Shown here in pieces: positions 30,335 to 39,535 of a DNA stretch of 52,822 bases. A model generated the notes under the pieces. The model saw only the letters and a program-made list of their open reading frames with translations. It did not search any database and was not told the origin of the DNA. Source of the stretch: Candidatus Pelagibacter sp. (GTDB taxonomy: Bacteria > Pseudomonadota > Alphaproteobacteria > Pelagibacterales > Pelagibacteraceae); assembly GCA_028101445.1 (NCBI GenBank), contig JAOHKR010000006.1, forward strand, positions 1-52,822, in the 5' to 3' direction. The translations under genes and the position numbers were made by a program. Each line of letters opens with the position of its first letter. Positions within the stretch are counted from its first letter, which is position 1.

Positions 30335-31568
30335 TAATTTGACTCTCTAATTTTTCTATTAAAAAATTCTTTAATTTACCTTTAGACAATTTTTCTAATA
30401 TCTCGCTTAAAAAACCATTCACTAGCATTTGATAGGCTTCTTTTTCAGGAATACCTCTTGATTTTAAATAATGTACTGAATTTAAGTCTATGCTTCCTGA
30501 AGTAGAACCATGAGAACATTTTACATCATCAGCATAAATTTCTAGTTCAGGTTTTGCATCAAATTCAGCTGTATCTTTTAAAAGTAAAGCTCTGCTTAAT
30601 TGATATGCATCAGTTTTTTGTGCAATATTTTTAACAAAAATTTTTCCTTGATAAATGCCTTTACTTTCGTTGTTTAAAACATTTTTTACTTTTTGATAAC
30701 TATGACAATGAGGGGCATTATGATTGATGCGTGTCTTAATTTCTTGATGTTCATTATTCATTAAATTCAAAGCAGAAAAAACACTACTTTTTGAATACTC
30801 TTCATTAAGATTAATTTCAATATCAAGCTTATTAAACTTTAAACCTGATGAGATTAAATAATTTTCAAGACTTGAATTTTTTTCTAGATCACACTTAATA
30901 TATTTATAAAAATAGCCATTGCATTTAGAATTATTTATTAAAATATTATTTAAGAAAGAGTCTTTTTTCATTTTAATATTTTCTACCGTATTAACCATAA
31001 AATTTTCTCTTGAAGAATTGTTTATATAATTGATTAGATTTAATTCCGAGTTTTCATTAAGAATTATTAAATTTTTATAATTAACAATTGTTTCTTTCAA
31101 TGAGTTTGAAAAATTATTGTAGATAATTAATGGTTTTTTCAATTTATAGTTTTTAGAAATCTCTAATGAAAAACCCCCTGTAGATAAAGCATTATTTAAA
31201 ATGTATAATGGATTTTTATTATCAAAAATTAATTCATCTTTATAATTAAAATTGTCAATTAAGACTTTATTTTTTTCTTCATAAGAAAAATCTTTAGATA
31301 CAATTTTTCCATCAAATAATGAAATATAATTATGTTCAAATTCCTCAATTATTTTAAAGTTTTTTTCTTTTGGTAAAAAATTATTATTAGCAATATTATT
31401 AAAGTTCTTGCTTAAAATTGAATTTAGATCAGAAAACTTCCAATCCTCATCGTTTTTATTAGGAAATCCGATTTGATAAAAAAGCTCAAGATTTTTTTTT
31501 CTTAAAAGTATTTCCTCCGGAGAAAGGTCTTTAATCTTTTCAATTTTAAAATCATAATACTGTTTCAT
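30324..31568 (-). CDS. sufD: SufD, Fe-S scaffold complex subunit
   Basis: A 414-residue SufB/SufD-family protein, a partner in the SufBC2D scaffold. The conserved C-terminal core (about 290-400) is clear: APHCHSYQKVKNVLNNESKG, KTDAYQLSRALLLKD, and CSHGSTSGSIDLNSVHYLKS with RGIPEKEAYQMLVNGF. The N-terminal half is poorly conserved and asparagine-rich, as is usual for SufD. It sits between sufC (no spacer) and sufS (overlapping). Confidence 0.95.
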   Translation of the reverse strand: MKQYYDFKIEKIKDLSPEEILLRKKNLELFYQIGFPNKNDEDWKFSDLNSILSKNFNNIANNNFLPKEKNFKIIEEFEHNYISLFDGKIVSKDFSYEEKNKVLIDNFNYKDELIFDNKNPLYILNNALSTGGFSLEISKNYKLKKPLIIYNNFSNSLKETIVNYKNLIILNENSELNLINYINNSSRENFMVNTVENIKMKKDSFLNNILINNSKCNGYFYKYIKCDLEKNSSLENYLISSGLKFNKLDIEINLNEEYSKSSVFSALNLMNNEHQEIKTRINHNAPHCHSYQKVKNVLNNESKGIYQGKIFVKNIAQKTDAYQLSRALLLKDTAEFDAKPELEIYADDVKCSHGSTSGSIDLNSVHYLKSRGIPEKEAYQMLVNGFLSEILEKLSKGKLKNFLIEKLESQINGH

Positions 31569-32303
31569 TTAAACTATATTTGAATAACCTGTTTTCTCTA
31601 ATTGAACCCCTAATTCTGCATTACCAGTTTTTACAATTTTACCATTTGATAGAACATGCACGAAATCTGGTTTTATATAATCTAAGAGTCTTTGATAGTG
31701 TGTAATAATTAAAAAAGCATTTTCTTTATTTTTATAAGAATTAACTCCATCAGCAACAATTCTTAACGCATCAATATCTAAACCTGAGTCCGTCTCATCT
31801 AAAATTGATAATTTTGGTTGAAGCAGTTTCATTTGCAGAATTTCATTTTTTTTTTTTTCTCCTCCTGAAAAACCAACGTTAAGTTGACGAGATAAAAATT
31901 TTTCATCAATTCCAAGCTCTGAGGCTTTCTCTTTGATTAATTTCAAAAAAGTTAGAGTATCTAATTCTTGTTCACCTTTAGCTTTTCTGACTGAGTTTAA
32001 AGAGGTTTTTAAGAAAATATTTGTGTTTACACCGGGTATTTCCAGAGGATATTGAAATGCTAAAAAAATTCCTTTTTGTGCTCTTACTTCGGTAGAAAGC
32101 TCAACTAAACTTTCTCCGTTATATTTTATGTCACCTTTAGTCTCATAACCGGGTTTGCCTGATAGTACATTTGCTAAAGTGCTTTTTCCAGAACCATTTG
32201 GACCCATAATTGCATGAACCTCGCCAGGATTTATGTCTAAATTTAATCCCTTTAAAATATGCTTATTATCAATCGTCGCTTCTAAATTTTTTATATTTAA
32301 CAT
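31569..32303 (-). CDS. sufC: SufC, ATPase of the SUF complex
   Basis: A 244-residue ABC-type ATPase that powers SufBD. Walker A is GPNGSGKST near residue 35, the signature is FSGGEKKKNEILQM, and Walker B is LSILDETDSGLD, all in the SufC form. No membrane partner domain is present, as expected. It overlaps sufB by one base. Confidence 0.98.
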   Translation of the reverse strand: MLNIKNLEATIDNKHILKGLNLDINPGEVHAIMGPNGSGKSTLANVLSGKPGYETKGDIKYNGESLVELSTEVRAQKGIFLAFQYPLEIPGVNTNIFLKTSLNSVRKAKGEQELDTLTFLKLIKEKASELGIDEKFLSRQLNVGFSGGEKKKNEILQMKLLQPKLSILDETDSGLDIDALRIVADGVNSYKNKENAFLIITHYQRLLDYIKPDFVHVLSNGKIVKTGNAELGVQLEKTGYSNIV

Positions 32304-33739
32304 TATCCAACACTTCCTTCTAAACTAATTGCGACAAGTTTTTGGGCTTCAACTGCAAATTCCATAGGTAATTGCTGCAAAACTTCTTTGCAAAACCCGT
32401 TCACAATTAAACTTACTGCTTCCTCTTGATCTAAACCTCTCTGGTTACAATAATATAACTGTTCCTCATTAATTTTTGTGGTTGTTGCTTCATGCTCTAT
32501 TGTTGAGGTTGAATTTTTATTTCTAATATACGGAACAGTATGAGCTCCACATTTATTACCCATTAATAAAGAGTCACACTGAGTATAATTTCTTGAGTTA
32601 CTTGCTTTATTATTAATATCAACAAGACCTCTATACATATTATCTGCGTTACCAGCAGATATCCCTTTAGAAATAATTTTACTTTTGGTGTTTTTACCTA
32701 AATGAATCATTTTAGTACCAGTATCCGCTTTTTGAAAATTATTAGTAATTGCTATGGAATAAAATTCTCCAACTGAATTATCTCCTTGTAAAATACAACT
32801 AGGATATTTCCATGTTATTGCTGAACCTGTTTCAACTTGTGTCCAAGAAATTTTTGAATTTTTTCCTCTACAAGCTCCTCTTTTTGTTACAAAATTGTAT
32901 ATCCCACCTACTCCCTTTTCGTCACCCGGATACCAATTTTGAACAGTAGAGTATTTTATTTCTGCATCATCTAAGGCAATTAACTCTACATTAGCGGCAT
33001 GAAGTTGATTTTCATCTCTCATTGGTGCGGTGCATCCTTCTAGATAACTAACGTAACTTCCTTTATCTGCTATAATTAAAGTTCTTTCAAACTGACCTGT
33101 TTCTGATGCGTTTATTCTAAAATATGTAGATAGTTCCATTGGACATTTAGTATTTGGAGGTATGTAAACAAAAGAACCATCAGTAAATACTGCGGAATTC
33201 AAAGTTGCAAAATAATGGTCGCTCAAAGGGATGACTGAACCAAGATACTTTTTAACTAGATCAGGATGTTTTTGAATTGCTTCGGAAATAGAACAAAATA
33301 TAATACCTTTTTTTGTTAATTCATCCTTAAATGTTGTAGCAACAGAAACAGAATCGAATACAGCGTCAACAGCAATTCCATTTAATCTTTTTTGTTCAAC
33401 TAAAGGAATACCTAATTTTTTATAAGTTTCTAAAATTTTTGGATCAATTTCATCTAAGCTTTTAGGTTTTTCTGATGCACTTTTGGGTGCAGAATAATAA
33501 TATAGGTCTTGATAGTTAATTTTTGGATATTTTGGTTTCTGCCAATTTGGTTCTTTTAGAGCTTTTAATCTATTATAAGCCTTAAGCCTCCAATCTAACA
33601 TCCACTTTGGCTCTTTTTTAATATTTGAAATAAATTTAATAGTATCTACATTAAGACCTTTTGGAGACCTTATATTCTCTACATCAGTAGTAAATCCATA
33701 TTTATATTCTTGATTATTTTTAAGATCTTCAGTTTTCAT
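32303..33739 (-). CDS. sufB: SufB, Fe-S scaffold protein
   Basis: A 478-residue SufB on which clusters are built. Signatures are [20 protein letters not shown], the stretch with [19 protein letters not shown], and the C-terminal [29 protein letters not shown] split by family-typical spacing, ending in [20 protein letters not shown]. It is the first structural gene after iscR (4-base gap). Confidence 0.97.
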   Translation of the reverse strand: MKTEDLKNNQEYKYGFTTDVENIRSPKGLNVDTIKFISNIKKEPKWMLDWRLKAYNRLKALKEPNWQKPKYPKINYQDLYYYSAPKSASEKPKSLDEIDPKILETYKKLGIPLVEQKRLNGIAVDAVFDSVSVATTFKDELTKKGIIFCSISEAIQKHPDLVKKYLGSVIPLSDHYFATLNSAVFTDGSFVYIPPNTKCPMELSTYFRINASETGQFERTLIIADKGSYVSYLEGCTAPMRDENQLHAANVELIALDDAEIKYSTVQNWYPGDEKGVGGIYNFVTKRGACRGKNSKISWTQVETGSAITWKYPSCILQGDNSVGEFYSIAITNNFQKADTGTKMIHLGKNTKSKIISKGISAGNADNMYRGLVDINNKASNSRNYTQCDSLLMGNKCGAHTVPYIRNKNSTSTIEHEATTTKINEEQLYYCNQRGLDQEEAVSLIVNGFCKEVLQQLPMEFAVEAQKLVAISLEGSVG

Positions 33740-33743
33740 TTAA

Positions 33744-34160
33744 TTAGTTTGAATTTTTTTTTATTAAATCCTGCAATTTAACTTTTTCAAAAAAGTTATT
33801 TATATGTTGATCAAGTTGATCCCACAAATTATGTGTAATACATTTTGTTGATTTATTGTTGCAGCCCTTTTTGGATTCTTTTTTACAATTCAACATTTTT
33901 ACTTCTTCATCTACAGCGGAAATTATATTTGAGATTTTGATATCATGGGCTGATTTATCTAAAACATATCCACCTTTTGCTCCTCTAGTACTTTTTACTA
34001 AGTTTTTATTTTTTAATTTAATGAATATTTGCTCAAGATAAGGTAATGAAATATTTTGTCTTAAAGAAATATCAGTCAAACTTGTGGGTCCATTATCTTT
34101 AAATAACGCAAGATCTGCCATAGCCATTACTGCATATCTCCCTTTAGTAGTTAATTTCAT
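33744..34160 (-). CDS. iscR: Rrf2-family iron-sulfur regulator, IscR-like
   Basis: A 138-residue Rrf2 winged-helix regulator. It starts MKLTTKGRYAVMAMADLAL and has the recognition region SLPYLEQIFIKLKNKNLVKSTRGAKGGY. Cluster ligands are C92, C100 and C107, with a histidine three residues after the last cysteine (H110), as in IscR. It leads the suf operon, so it probably senses cluster supply and controls its own operon. A 10-bp inverted repeat lies just upstream of its likely -10. RirA-like function is an alternative. Confidence 0.92.
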   Translation of the reverse strand: MKLTTKGRYAVMAMADLALFKDNGPTSLTDISLRQNISLPYLEQIFIKLKNKNLVKSTRGAKGGYVLDKSAHDIKISNIISAVDEEVKMLNCKKESKKGCNNKSTKCITHNLWDQLDQHINNFFEKVKLQDLIKKNSN

Positions 34161-34176
34161 AAATTATCGTTGTAAT

Positions 34177-34218
34177 ATAATATTTTTACGCTAATTCCTA
34201 CCTTTTTAGTAGGAATTA
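34177..34218 (-). promoter_or_regulatory. iscR-suf promoter region with a 10-bp inverted repeat (candidate IscR operator)
   Basis: The perfect inverted repeat TAATTCCTAC (34192-34201), 7-base spacer, GTAGGAATTA (34209-34218) lies in the 131-base gap between iscR and the divergent hydrolase gene. A TATTAT -10-like hexamer for iscR lies at 34182-34177, which places the repeat over the -35 region. Layout and size resemble an Rrf2-type operator. Binding is inferred only. Confidence 0.45.
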
Positions 34219-34291
34219 AAAAAAAAAAATTGTCGCATTAAAACATGTTATAAAACATTAATTTTTTTAAAAACAATAATCATTATCAAGT

Positions 34292-34948
34292 ATGAAACCT
34301 AAAAGTTTAGAAATTTTTATTCCGGGACCAGCGGGAAGACTGGAAGCAAAATACTACAAGAACCCTAAATTTGGAGCACCAGTAGCAATAGTTCTGCATC
34401 CTCATCCTCAATATGGAGGTACAATGAATAATAAAATAGTTCATCTTATGTACAATATTTTTATAGAAAACGGCTTTTCAGTTATTAAAGTAAATTTTAG
34501 AGGAGTTGGTAAAAGTGATGGAGTGTTTGATAACGGTCAAGGTGAATTATCAGATGCAGCGGCAGCATTGGACTGGATTGAAAGACAAAATTTAGATTAT
34601 AGTCAATGTTGGGTATCAGGTTTTTCTTTTGGCTCTTTAATTTGCATGCAGTTAATTATGCGTAGACCTGAAGTCAATAATTTTATTACTATTTCACCAC
34701 AACCAAATGTTTATGATTTTTCTTTTTTAGCTCCATGCCCTACATCAGGACAAGTTATTTATGGTGAAAATGATGAACTTGTTACTAGGGAAAGTATTAC
34801 TGAATTAGACGAAAGAATAAAAACACAAAAAGGTGTAGATGTGATTTTTTCAAAAATAATTAATTCAAATCACTTTTTTAAGGACAAAGAAAAAGAACTT
34901 GCAATCGAAATAGAAAAATATCTTAAAGAAAAGACAGCTCTTATTTAA
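34292..34948 (+). CDS. Alpha/beta hydrolase
   Basis: A 218-residue alpha/beta hydrolase-fold protein. Visible parts are LHPHPQYGGTMNNK (oxyanion-region HPHP), VNFRGVGKSDG, the nucleophile elbow SGFSFGS (serine near residue 114), IYGENDELV for the acid and SNHFFKDKE with the catalytic histidine. This subgroup, widespread in alphaproteobacteria, has no settled substrate. There is no signal peptide, so it is cytosolic. It is divergent from iscR and overlaps anmK at the 3' end by 8 bases. Confidence 0.88.
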   Translation: MKPKSLEIFIPGPAGRLEAKYYKNPKFGAPVAIVLHPHPQYGGTMNNKIVHLMYNIFIENGFSVIKVNFRGVGKSDGVFDNGQGELSDAAAALDWIERQNLDYSQCWVSGFSFGSLICMQLIMRRPEVNNFITISPQPNVYDFSFLAPCPTSGQVIYGENDELVTRESITELDERIKTQKGVDVIFSKIINSNHFFKDKEKELAIEIEKYLKEKTALI

Positions 34949-36065
34949 ATTTAATAATTTTTCCACCAACAGATGGTTGTTTGCATCCTGTCGTATTCGG
35001 AAATGAAATAGGAAGCTTTAATACTGATCTTATAGCTAAAAATGCAAAAGCTTGAGACTCCACAAAATCACCATTGATTCCATATTCATCAATTGGCTGA
35101 ATAATAATATTCTTTAAAGTATTTTTTTTAATTTTTTTAATTAAAATTTTATTTTTTCTTCCACCACCGCAAACAAGTACCTTCCAAAGTTTGTTGCTGA
35201 CTTTAGATAAAAGTGAAAATAAAGCTGTACCAATAATTCTAGCGGTAAAATCTGTTAGTGTTGCTGCTCCATCTTCAAGTGAAAGGCCTCTAGCGAAAGA
35301 GACATCAAAATCATTTACATCAAAAGATAATGTATTATGATTTGGTCTGTTGGCAAACAATTCTTGGGCTTGCTCAAAGATGATATCATTTCTTTTTCCC
35401 GTAGATGCTAAAATACCATCTTTATCAAATTTATATTTAGAATTTTTTCTAACCCAGGAGTCTATTAAACAATTACCTGGTCCAATGTCTCTGCTTGTAA
35501 AACCATATGTGCCTACTGGTTCTCCAATGATAGTTATATTTGATATTCCTCCTATATTTAAAATACATGTCGGTAAATCCAATTTATGTTGCGTTGTAAG
35601 CAATTGATGAAATATTGGCGTCAAAGGTGCTCCTTCTCCACCATTTTGAATATCATTTTGTCTAAAATCATAAACGATATTTTTTTTTGTTAGTTGTGAT
35701 AACAGTTTTCCATCTCCAAGTTGATTGGATATTCTTTCTTGTGAATTATGATAAATAGTTTGGCCATGAAATCCAACGATATCTATTTTTCTATCATCAT
35801 TAATTTCTTTAATTACTTTTGCGTGAAATAAAGTAATTTTTTTCTCTAGATCACTTAGTTCTGTAGATAAAGTTTTTAAATTGTTGTGATTATTAATTTT
35901 TTCTTTGAGGTTATGAATATTTTGATAAATTTGGTTATCATATTCATAATATTTGTCTTTAATTACCTCATATTTAGAGTCACCATTAGATTGAATAATT
36001 GAAGCATCTACCCCGTCCCCAGATGTTCCGCTCATTAAACCTAAAGATGTGTATTCTTCGCTCAT
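34941..36065 (-). CDS. anmK: Anhydro-N-acetylmuramic acid kinase
   Basis: A 374-residue kinase that turns 1,6-anhydro-MurNAc into MurNAc-6-phosphate in cell-wall recycling. Motifs are LMSGTSGDGVDASII at the N-terminus, GFHGQTIYHN, LNIGGISNITII, DIGPGNCLID and VCGGGRKNKIL. Length fits the family. It is divergent from tyrS, with 55 bases between the starts. Its presence suggests that some murein recycling is kept in this small genome. Confidence 0.96.
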   Translation of the reverse strand: MSEEYTSLGLMSGTSGDGVDASIIQSNGDSKYEVIKDKYYEYDNQIYQNIHNLKEKINNHNNLKTLSTELSDLEKKITLFHAKVIKEINDDRKIDIVGFHGQTIYHNSQERISNQLGDGKLLSQLTKKNIVYDFRQNDIQNGGEGAPLTPIFHQLLTTQHKLDLPTCILNIGGISNITIIGEPVGTYGFTSRDIGPGNCLIDSWVRKNSKYKFDKDGILASTGKRNDIIFEQAQELFANRPNHNTLSFDVNDFDVSFARGLSLEDGAATLTDFTARIIGTALFSLLSKVSNKLWKVLVCGGGRKNKILIKKIKKNTLKNIIIQPIDEYGINGDFVESQAFAFLAIRSVLKLPISFPNTTGCKQPSVGGKIIKFK

Positions 36066-36092
36066 ATTTATATTTATTTATAATAATTTTTG

Positions 36093-36098
36093 TATAAT
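36093..36098 (+). promoter_or_regulatory. Likely -10 element of tyrS
   Basis: A perfect TATAAT directly preceded by TG, in the 55-base gap between divergent anmK and tyrS. It would start transcription about 15 bases before the tyrS ATG at 36121, giving a very short leader with no visible Shine-Dalgarno sequence. No clear -35 is present. Confidence 0.4.
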
Positions 36099-36120
36099 AG
36101 TATTTTACACGAATAGTACT

Positions 36121-37359
36121 ATGAAAAATAAATTTTTATTAGAGATGCAAGTCCGTGGATATCTTAATCAATGTACTGATTTGGATGGGCTTGATGAAAT
36201 TTGCGATAAAAAACCAATTTCAGGCTATATTGGTTTTGACTGTACGGCAAGCAGTCTTCATGTTGGCAGCCTTTTACAAATAATGATTTTAAAATTGATG
36301 CAAAAGCATGGTCATCAACCAATAGTACTTTTAGGTGGTGGTACAACATTAATTGGTGATCCTTCAGGAAAAGATTCAACAAGAAAGATTCTAAAAGAAA
36401 AAGAAATAAAAAATAATATTCAAAGTATAAAAAAAGTTTTCAACAAAATACTAAATATATCTAATAAAGATTTAAAGCCTATATTTGTAAATAATGCTGA
36501 ATGGCTTACTAAACTAAACTACATTCAATTTCTAAGAGATGTTGGAAGTCATTTTACTATTAATAAAATGCTCACTTTCGATAGTGTAAAATTAAGACTG
36601 GAGAGAGAACAGTCACTAAGTTATATGGAATTTAATTATATGATTTTACAAGCTTATGATTTTTATCAATTGTATAAAACAAAAAATTGTGTTTTACAAA
36701 TTGGAGGTTCCGATCAATGGGGTAATATAGTAAGTGGAGTAGACTTGATCAGAAGAATTTTACAAAAAGAATCTTTTGGCTTAACATCTCCTCTAATTAC
36801 TTTGGCATCAGGTGCAAAGATGGGAAAAACTGAAAAAGGTGCTATTTGGTTGAATGAAGATTTATTTTCTCCATACGACTATTGGCAGTTTTGGAGAAAT
36901 ACCGATGACCGAGATGTAAAAAGATTTTTAAATTTTTTTACCGAGATGGATTCAGACAAAATAAATAACATTTGTGAAAAAGAAAAAAATATTAATAATC
37001 TCAAAGTTATATTAGCTAATGAAGCAACTAAAATTCTTCATGGAGAAGTAGCTTCTCAAAAAGCAGAACAAACTGCAAAAGAAACATTTGAGGGTGGTGG
37101 ACTGGGTGATGATCTTCCTGAAATACAAATAAAGTCCAGTAAAATCAACAAAGGAGTTAATTTTTTAGATTTTTTATCAGAAAATAAAATTATGTCTTCT
37201 AAGAGTGAAGCTAGAAGAGCGATTGCTAATAAAGGAGTAAAAATTAATAATGTGGTAGTTGTTGATAAAAATAAAACTCTTAAACCAACTGATTTTAAAG
37301 AAAAAATTTTAAAAATTTCATACGGAAAAAAGAAACACTATATTATCAAAATTATTTAG
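36121..37359 (+). CDS. tyrS: Tyrosyl-tRNA synthetase
   Basis: A 412-residue class I synthetase. The HIGH-type motif is SSLHVGSLLQ and the KMSKS-type loop is AKMGKTEKGAIWL. The tyrosine-pocket region includes LQIGGSDQWGNIVSG. A C-terminal S4 RNA-binding domain (about 345-412, SKSEARRAIANKGVKIN) is present. I place the start at the ATG at 36121, which matches family N-termini. A longer in-frame reading to 36049 runs through the promoter and is rejected. The 3' end overlaps the AsmA-like gene by 8 bases. Confidence 0.97.
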   Translation: MKNKFLLEMQVRGYLNQCTDLDGLDEICDKKPISGYIGFDCTASSLHVGSLLQIMILKLMQKHGHQPIVLLGGGTTLIGDPSGKDSTRKILKEKEIKNNIQSIKKVFNKILNISNKDLKPIFVNNAEWLTKLNYIQFLRDVGSHFTINKMLTFDSVKLRLEREQSLSYMEFNYMILQAYDFYQLYKTKNCVLQIGGSDQWGNIVSGVDLIRRILQKESFGLTSPLITLASGAKMGKTEKGAIWLNEDLFSPYDYWQFWRNTDDRDVKRFLNFFTEMDSDKINNICEKEKNINNLKVILANEATKILHGEVASQKAEQTAKETFEGGGLGDDLPEIQIKSSKINKGVNFLDFLSENKIMSSKSEARRAIANKGVKINNVVVVDKNKTLKPTDFKEKILKISYGKKKHYIIKII

Positions 37360-39535
37360 ATAATTTATTTCTATCAATAATTTTTTGAATAAATCTTGGC
37401 GTTATAGTTCTTATAGGATTTATCGTAGTTTTAATGTCACCTGCGGGACCTTTAATTTTGAAACTAATTCCAAACAACCCTTCTCCTGCTTCTTTTGGAA
37501 TTATAATATCTCCGAGCACAGGTATTTTTGAAATCATTTTATTAAGTGTTTTTGCTGGAACTAATGTACCTCTCAAGCTAGTGACAGTTGAATTTTGATA
37601 TCCATCCATTAAAACAGAGATGCTTGGGCCAAGGGCGAGCATTTCGTTTATTTTTAAAACATTTTTATTTTTTTCCATTTTTATTTCTAAAACATCAAAT
37701 GACAACCCTTCTCCTTCAGCTAAGTCGGCCAAACCACCTAGATCAGCTAAGGATAGTAGTTTTACTATTCCTGGGGCATTTATTACTTTAAAATTTTCTA
37801 TTTGTAATTTTGATATTGATACTTTTTCATCAATAACAGAAGAAAACAATAATTTACCACCCGTAAGTCCTTTAAAAAAACTATATTCAGTTAGGAGTGG
37901 CCTTGTTAGGTCTGAATAAATTTCTAAATATTTTTTTTTGGTCAATTGATCTTTTTTTAAATTAATGTCTAAAAAATTATTTTCTCCAAAATCTCCTTTT
38001 GCAGAAATTTTAGTAAATTTTCCCTTTTCAAGTTTACCTATTAATTTAAAGTTTTTTAGATTTTCAGATAAAGGAGCGATAATATTAGTGAAATCAATCT
38101 CAATATCTCTACTTATTTTAGAAAATAAATTATTTGATTTTTTTTGATTGATAATTTTAGGTAAATTTGTGGCATCAATTAAATTTCCAACAATTTTGAT
38201 TTTTTTTCCATATAAAATTGAGAAATCATTATTAGTTTTTTCTTCTTTAGTAGTTTTAACTGAAATTTTCTTTAAAGATAAAAACTTATTGTTATCAAAA
38301 TTTAAACCATTTATTTTGAAGGAATTTTTACCCTCAATAAAGTTTAAATTTTCTATTTTAATATTATTTTTTTGTTTTTCTAAATTTACGGAAAAATTAC
38401 CAATTAAATTTTTAGGTTTTTGATAATTTATAAAATCCAATTGAATAAATTTATCGTAATCTGCGTTTAATTTAAGCTTTGATATTTCTTTTTTTGCAAC
38501 TCTTTCCAAATTAAATGATAAAAAATTACTCTTATTTAATGAATATTTTCCAAAAATACTGATGGTATTTTTTTTAGGAGAAAAATTTGTTTGAATTTCT
38601 GAATTAATTATAGAAAATTGTTTTAACTGCTCTTCTAATAGACTGTTTTCAAAGGGTCTTTTAAATTCTAAATCAGCTTTTTTAATTTTACCATTATTTT
38701 TATAATTAAATTCTTTTACTTTATAAGTTTTATCAAAAATTATAAAAAAACTATTATTTAAGTCTATTTCTATATTAGTTATATTTTTTGCTAGTTCTGA
38801 GCTTTTGATTAAATTTTTGTAATTTTTAAATTTATCATTATATTTTAGACTTGAAATAAAATTAGACTCAAGCGATATTTCTGAATTTAATTTTATTTTT
38901 AAATCACCATCTTTTATTTTAATTGGTCCAGACTCACCAATAATATTTGTTATTAAAATATCATTTTTATCTGCAAAAAAATTAAAATTTGTTTTCTGTA
39001 AGTTTATATTATTTTTAATTTCAGTTTCTAAATTAAAAACTGAACCTCGTGCAATAAAATTATCAAATAAATTTTTGTTGTCTAAAAAAACTTCTAATTC
39101 AATATTTAGTTTTCCTTGTTTTATTCTATTGTTGATAAAGCTAGTAAAGTTAGACGGTTTAAAATTTGAAGATATTTTTTTCAATTGTTCTACATCAAAT
39201 TGACTTAATATCAGATTTATTTTTTTGAGTTTTGGATTTGATTTAACAAGTGAAATAAAGTCTATATATGCTTTGATGTTTTTTGCGGGTATAACACTAT
39301 TTTGATAATATATTTTTGGATCAATTGCTTCTAAAAATAAACTTAATTCTTTTAAATCTAGCTTAAATTTAATGGTAGTAAGTTTCAAATTAATACTATT
39401 ATTTAAATGATTAATTTTTTTTGCAATTAAATTATTAAATTTTTTCGTTTTAATACCAGTTGTAGAAAGAATAATTGTAAACGAGATAAAAGTAACAAAC
39501 ATTAATAAAATAAAATTATAGATAACTTTCTTCAT
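37352..39535 (-). CDS. AsmA/YhdP-like envelope protein (DUF3971-type)
   Basis: A 727-residue protein with one N-terminal membrane anchor (about residues 5-27) and a long beta-rich region that would lie in the periplasm. The C-terminal AsmA-like part is the best conserved: LLSLADLGGLADLAEGEG, then GPSISVLMDGYQN, GTLVPAKTLNKMISKIPVLG and GEGLFGISFKIKGP. Relatives form bridges that help move phospholipid to the outer membrane, so an envelope-lipid role is a reasonable guess. It overlaps the prfB stop by one base. Confidence 0.8.
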   Translation of the reverse strand: MKKVIYNFILLMFVTFISFTIILSTTGIKTKKFNNLIAKKINHLNNSINLKLTTIKFKLDLKELSLFLEAIDPKIYYQNSVIPAKNIKAYIDFISLVKSNPKLKKINLILSQFDVEQLKKISSNFKPSNFTSFINNRIKQGKLNIELEVFLDNKNLFDNFIARGSVFNLETEIKNNINLQKTNFNFFADKNDILITNIIGESGPIKIKDGDLKIKLNSEISLESNFISSLKYNDKFKNYKNLIKSSELAKNITNIEIDLNNSFFIIFDKTYKVKEFNYKNNGKIKKADLEFKRPFENSLLEEQLKQFSIINSEIQTNFSPKKNTISIFGKYSLNKSNFLSFNLERVAKKEISKLKLNADYDKFIQLDFINYQKPKNLIGNFSVNLEKQKNNIKIENLNFIEGKNSFKINGLNFDNNKFLSLKKISVKTTKEEKTNNDFSILYGKKIKIVGNLIDATNLPKIINQKKSNNLFSKISRDIEIDFTNIIAPLSENLKNFKLIGKLEKGKFTKISAKGDFGENNFLDINLKKDQLTKKKYLEIYSDLTRPLLTEYSFFKGLTGGKLLFSSVIDEKVSISKLQIENFKVINAPGIVKLLSLADLGGLADLAEGEGLSFDVLEIKMEKNKNVLKINEMLALGPSISVLMDGYQNSTVTSLRGTLVPAKTLNKMISKIPVLGDIIIPKEAGEGLFGISFKIKGPAGDIKTTINPIRTITPRFIQKIIDRNKLSK

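Noticed and set aside
34192..34230. The iscR-side inverted repeat as an intrinsic terminator
   Set aside because: It lies between two divergent starts; on the plus strand it is followed by A, and on the minus strand the T run comes before it, so the order is wrong.
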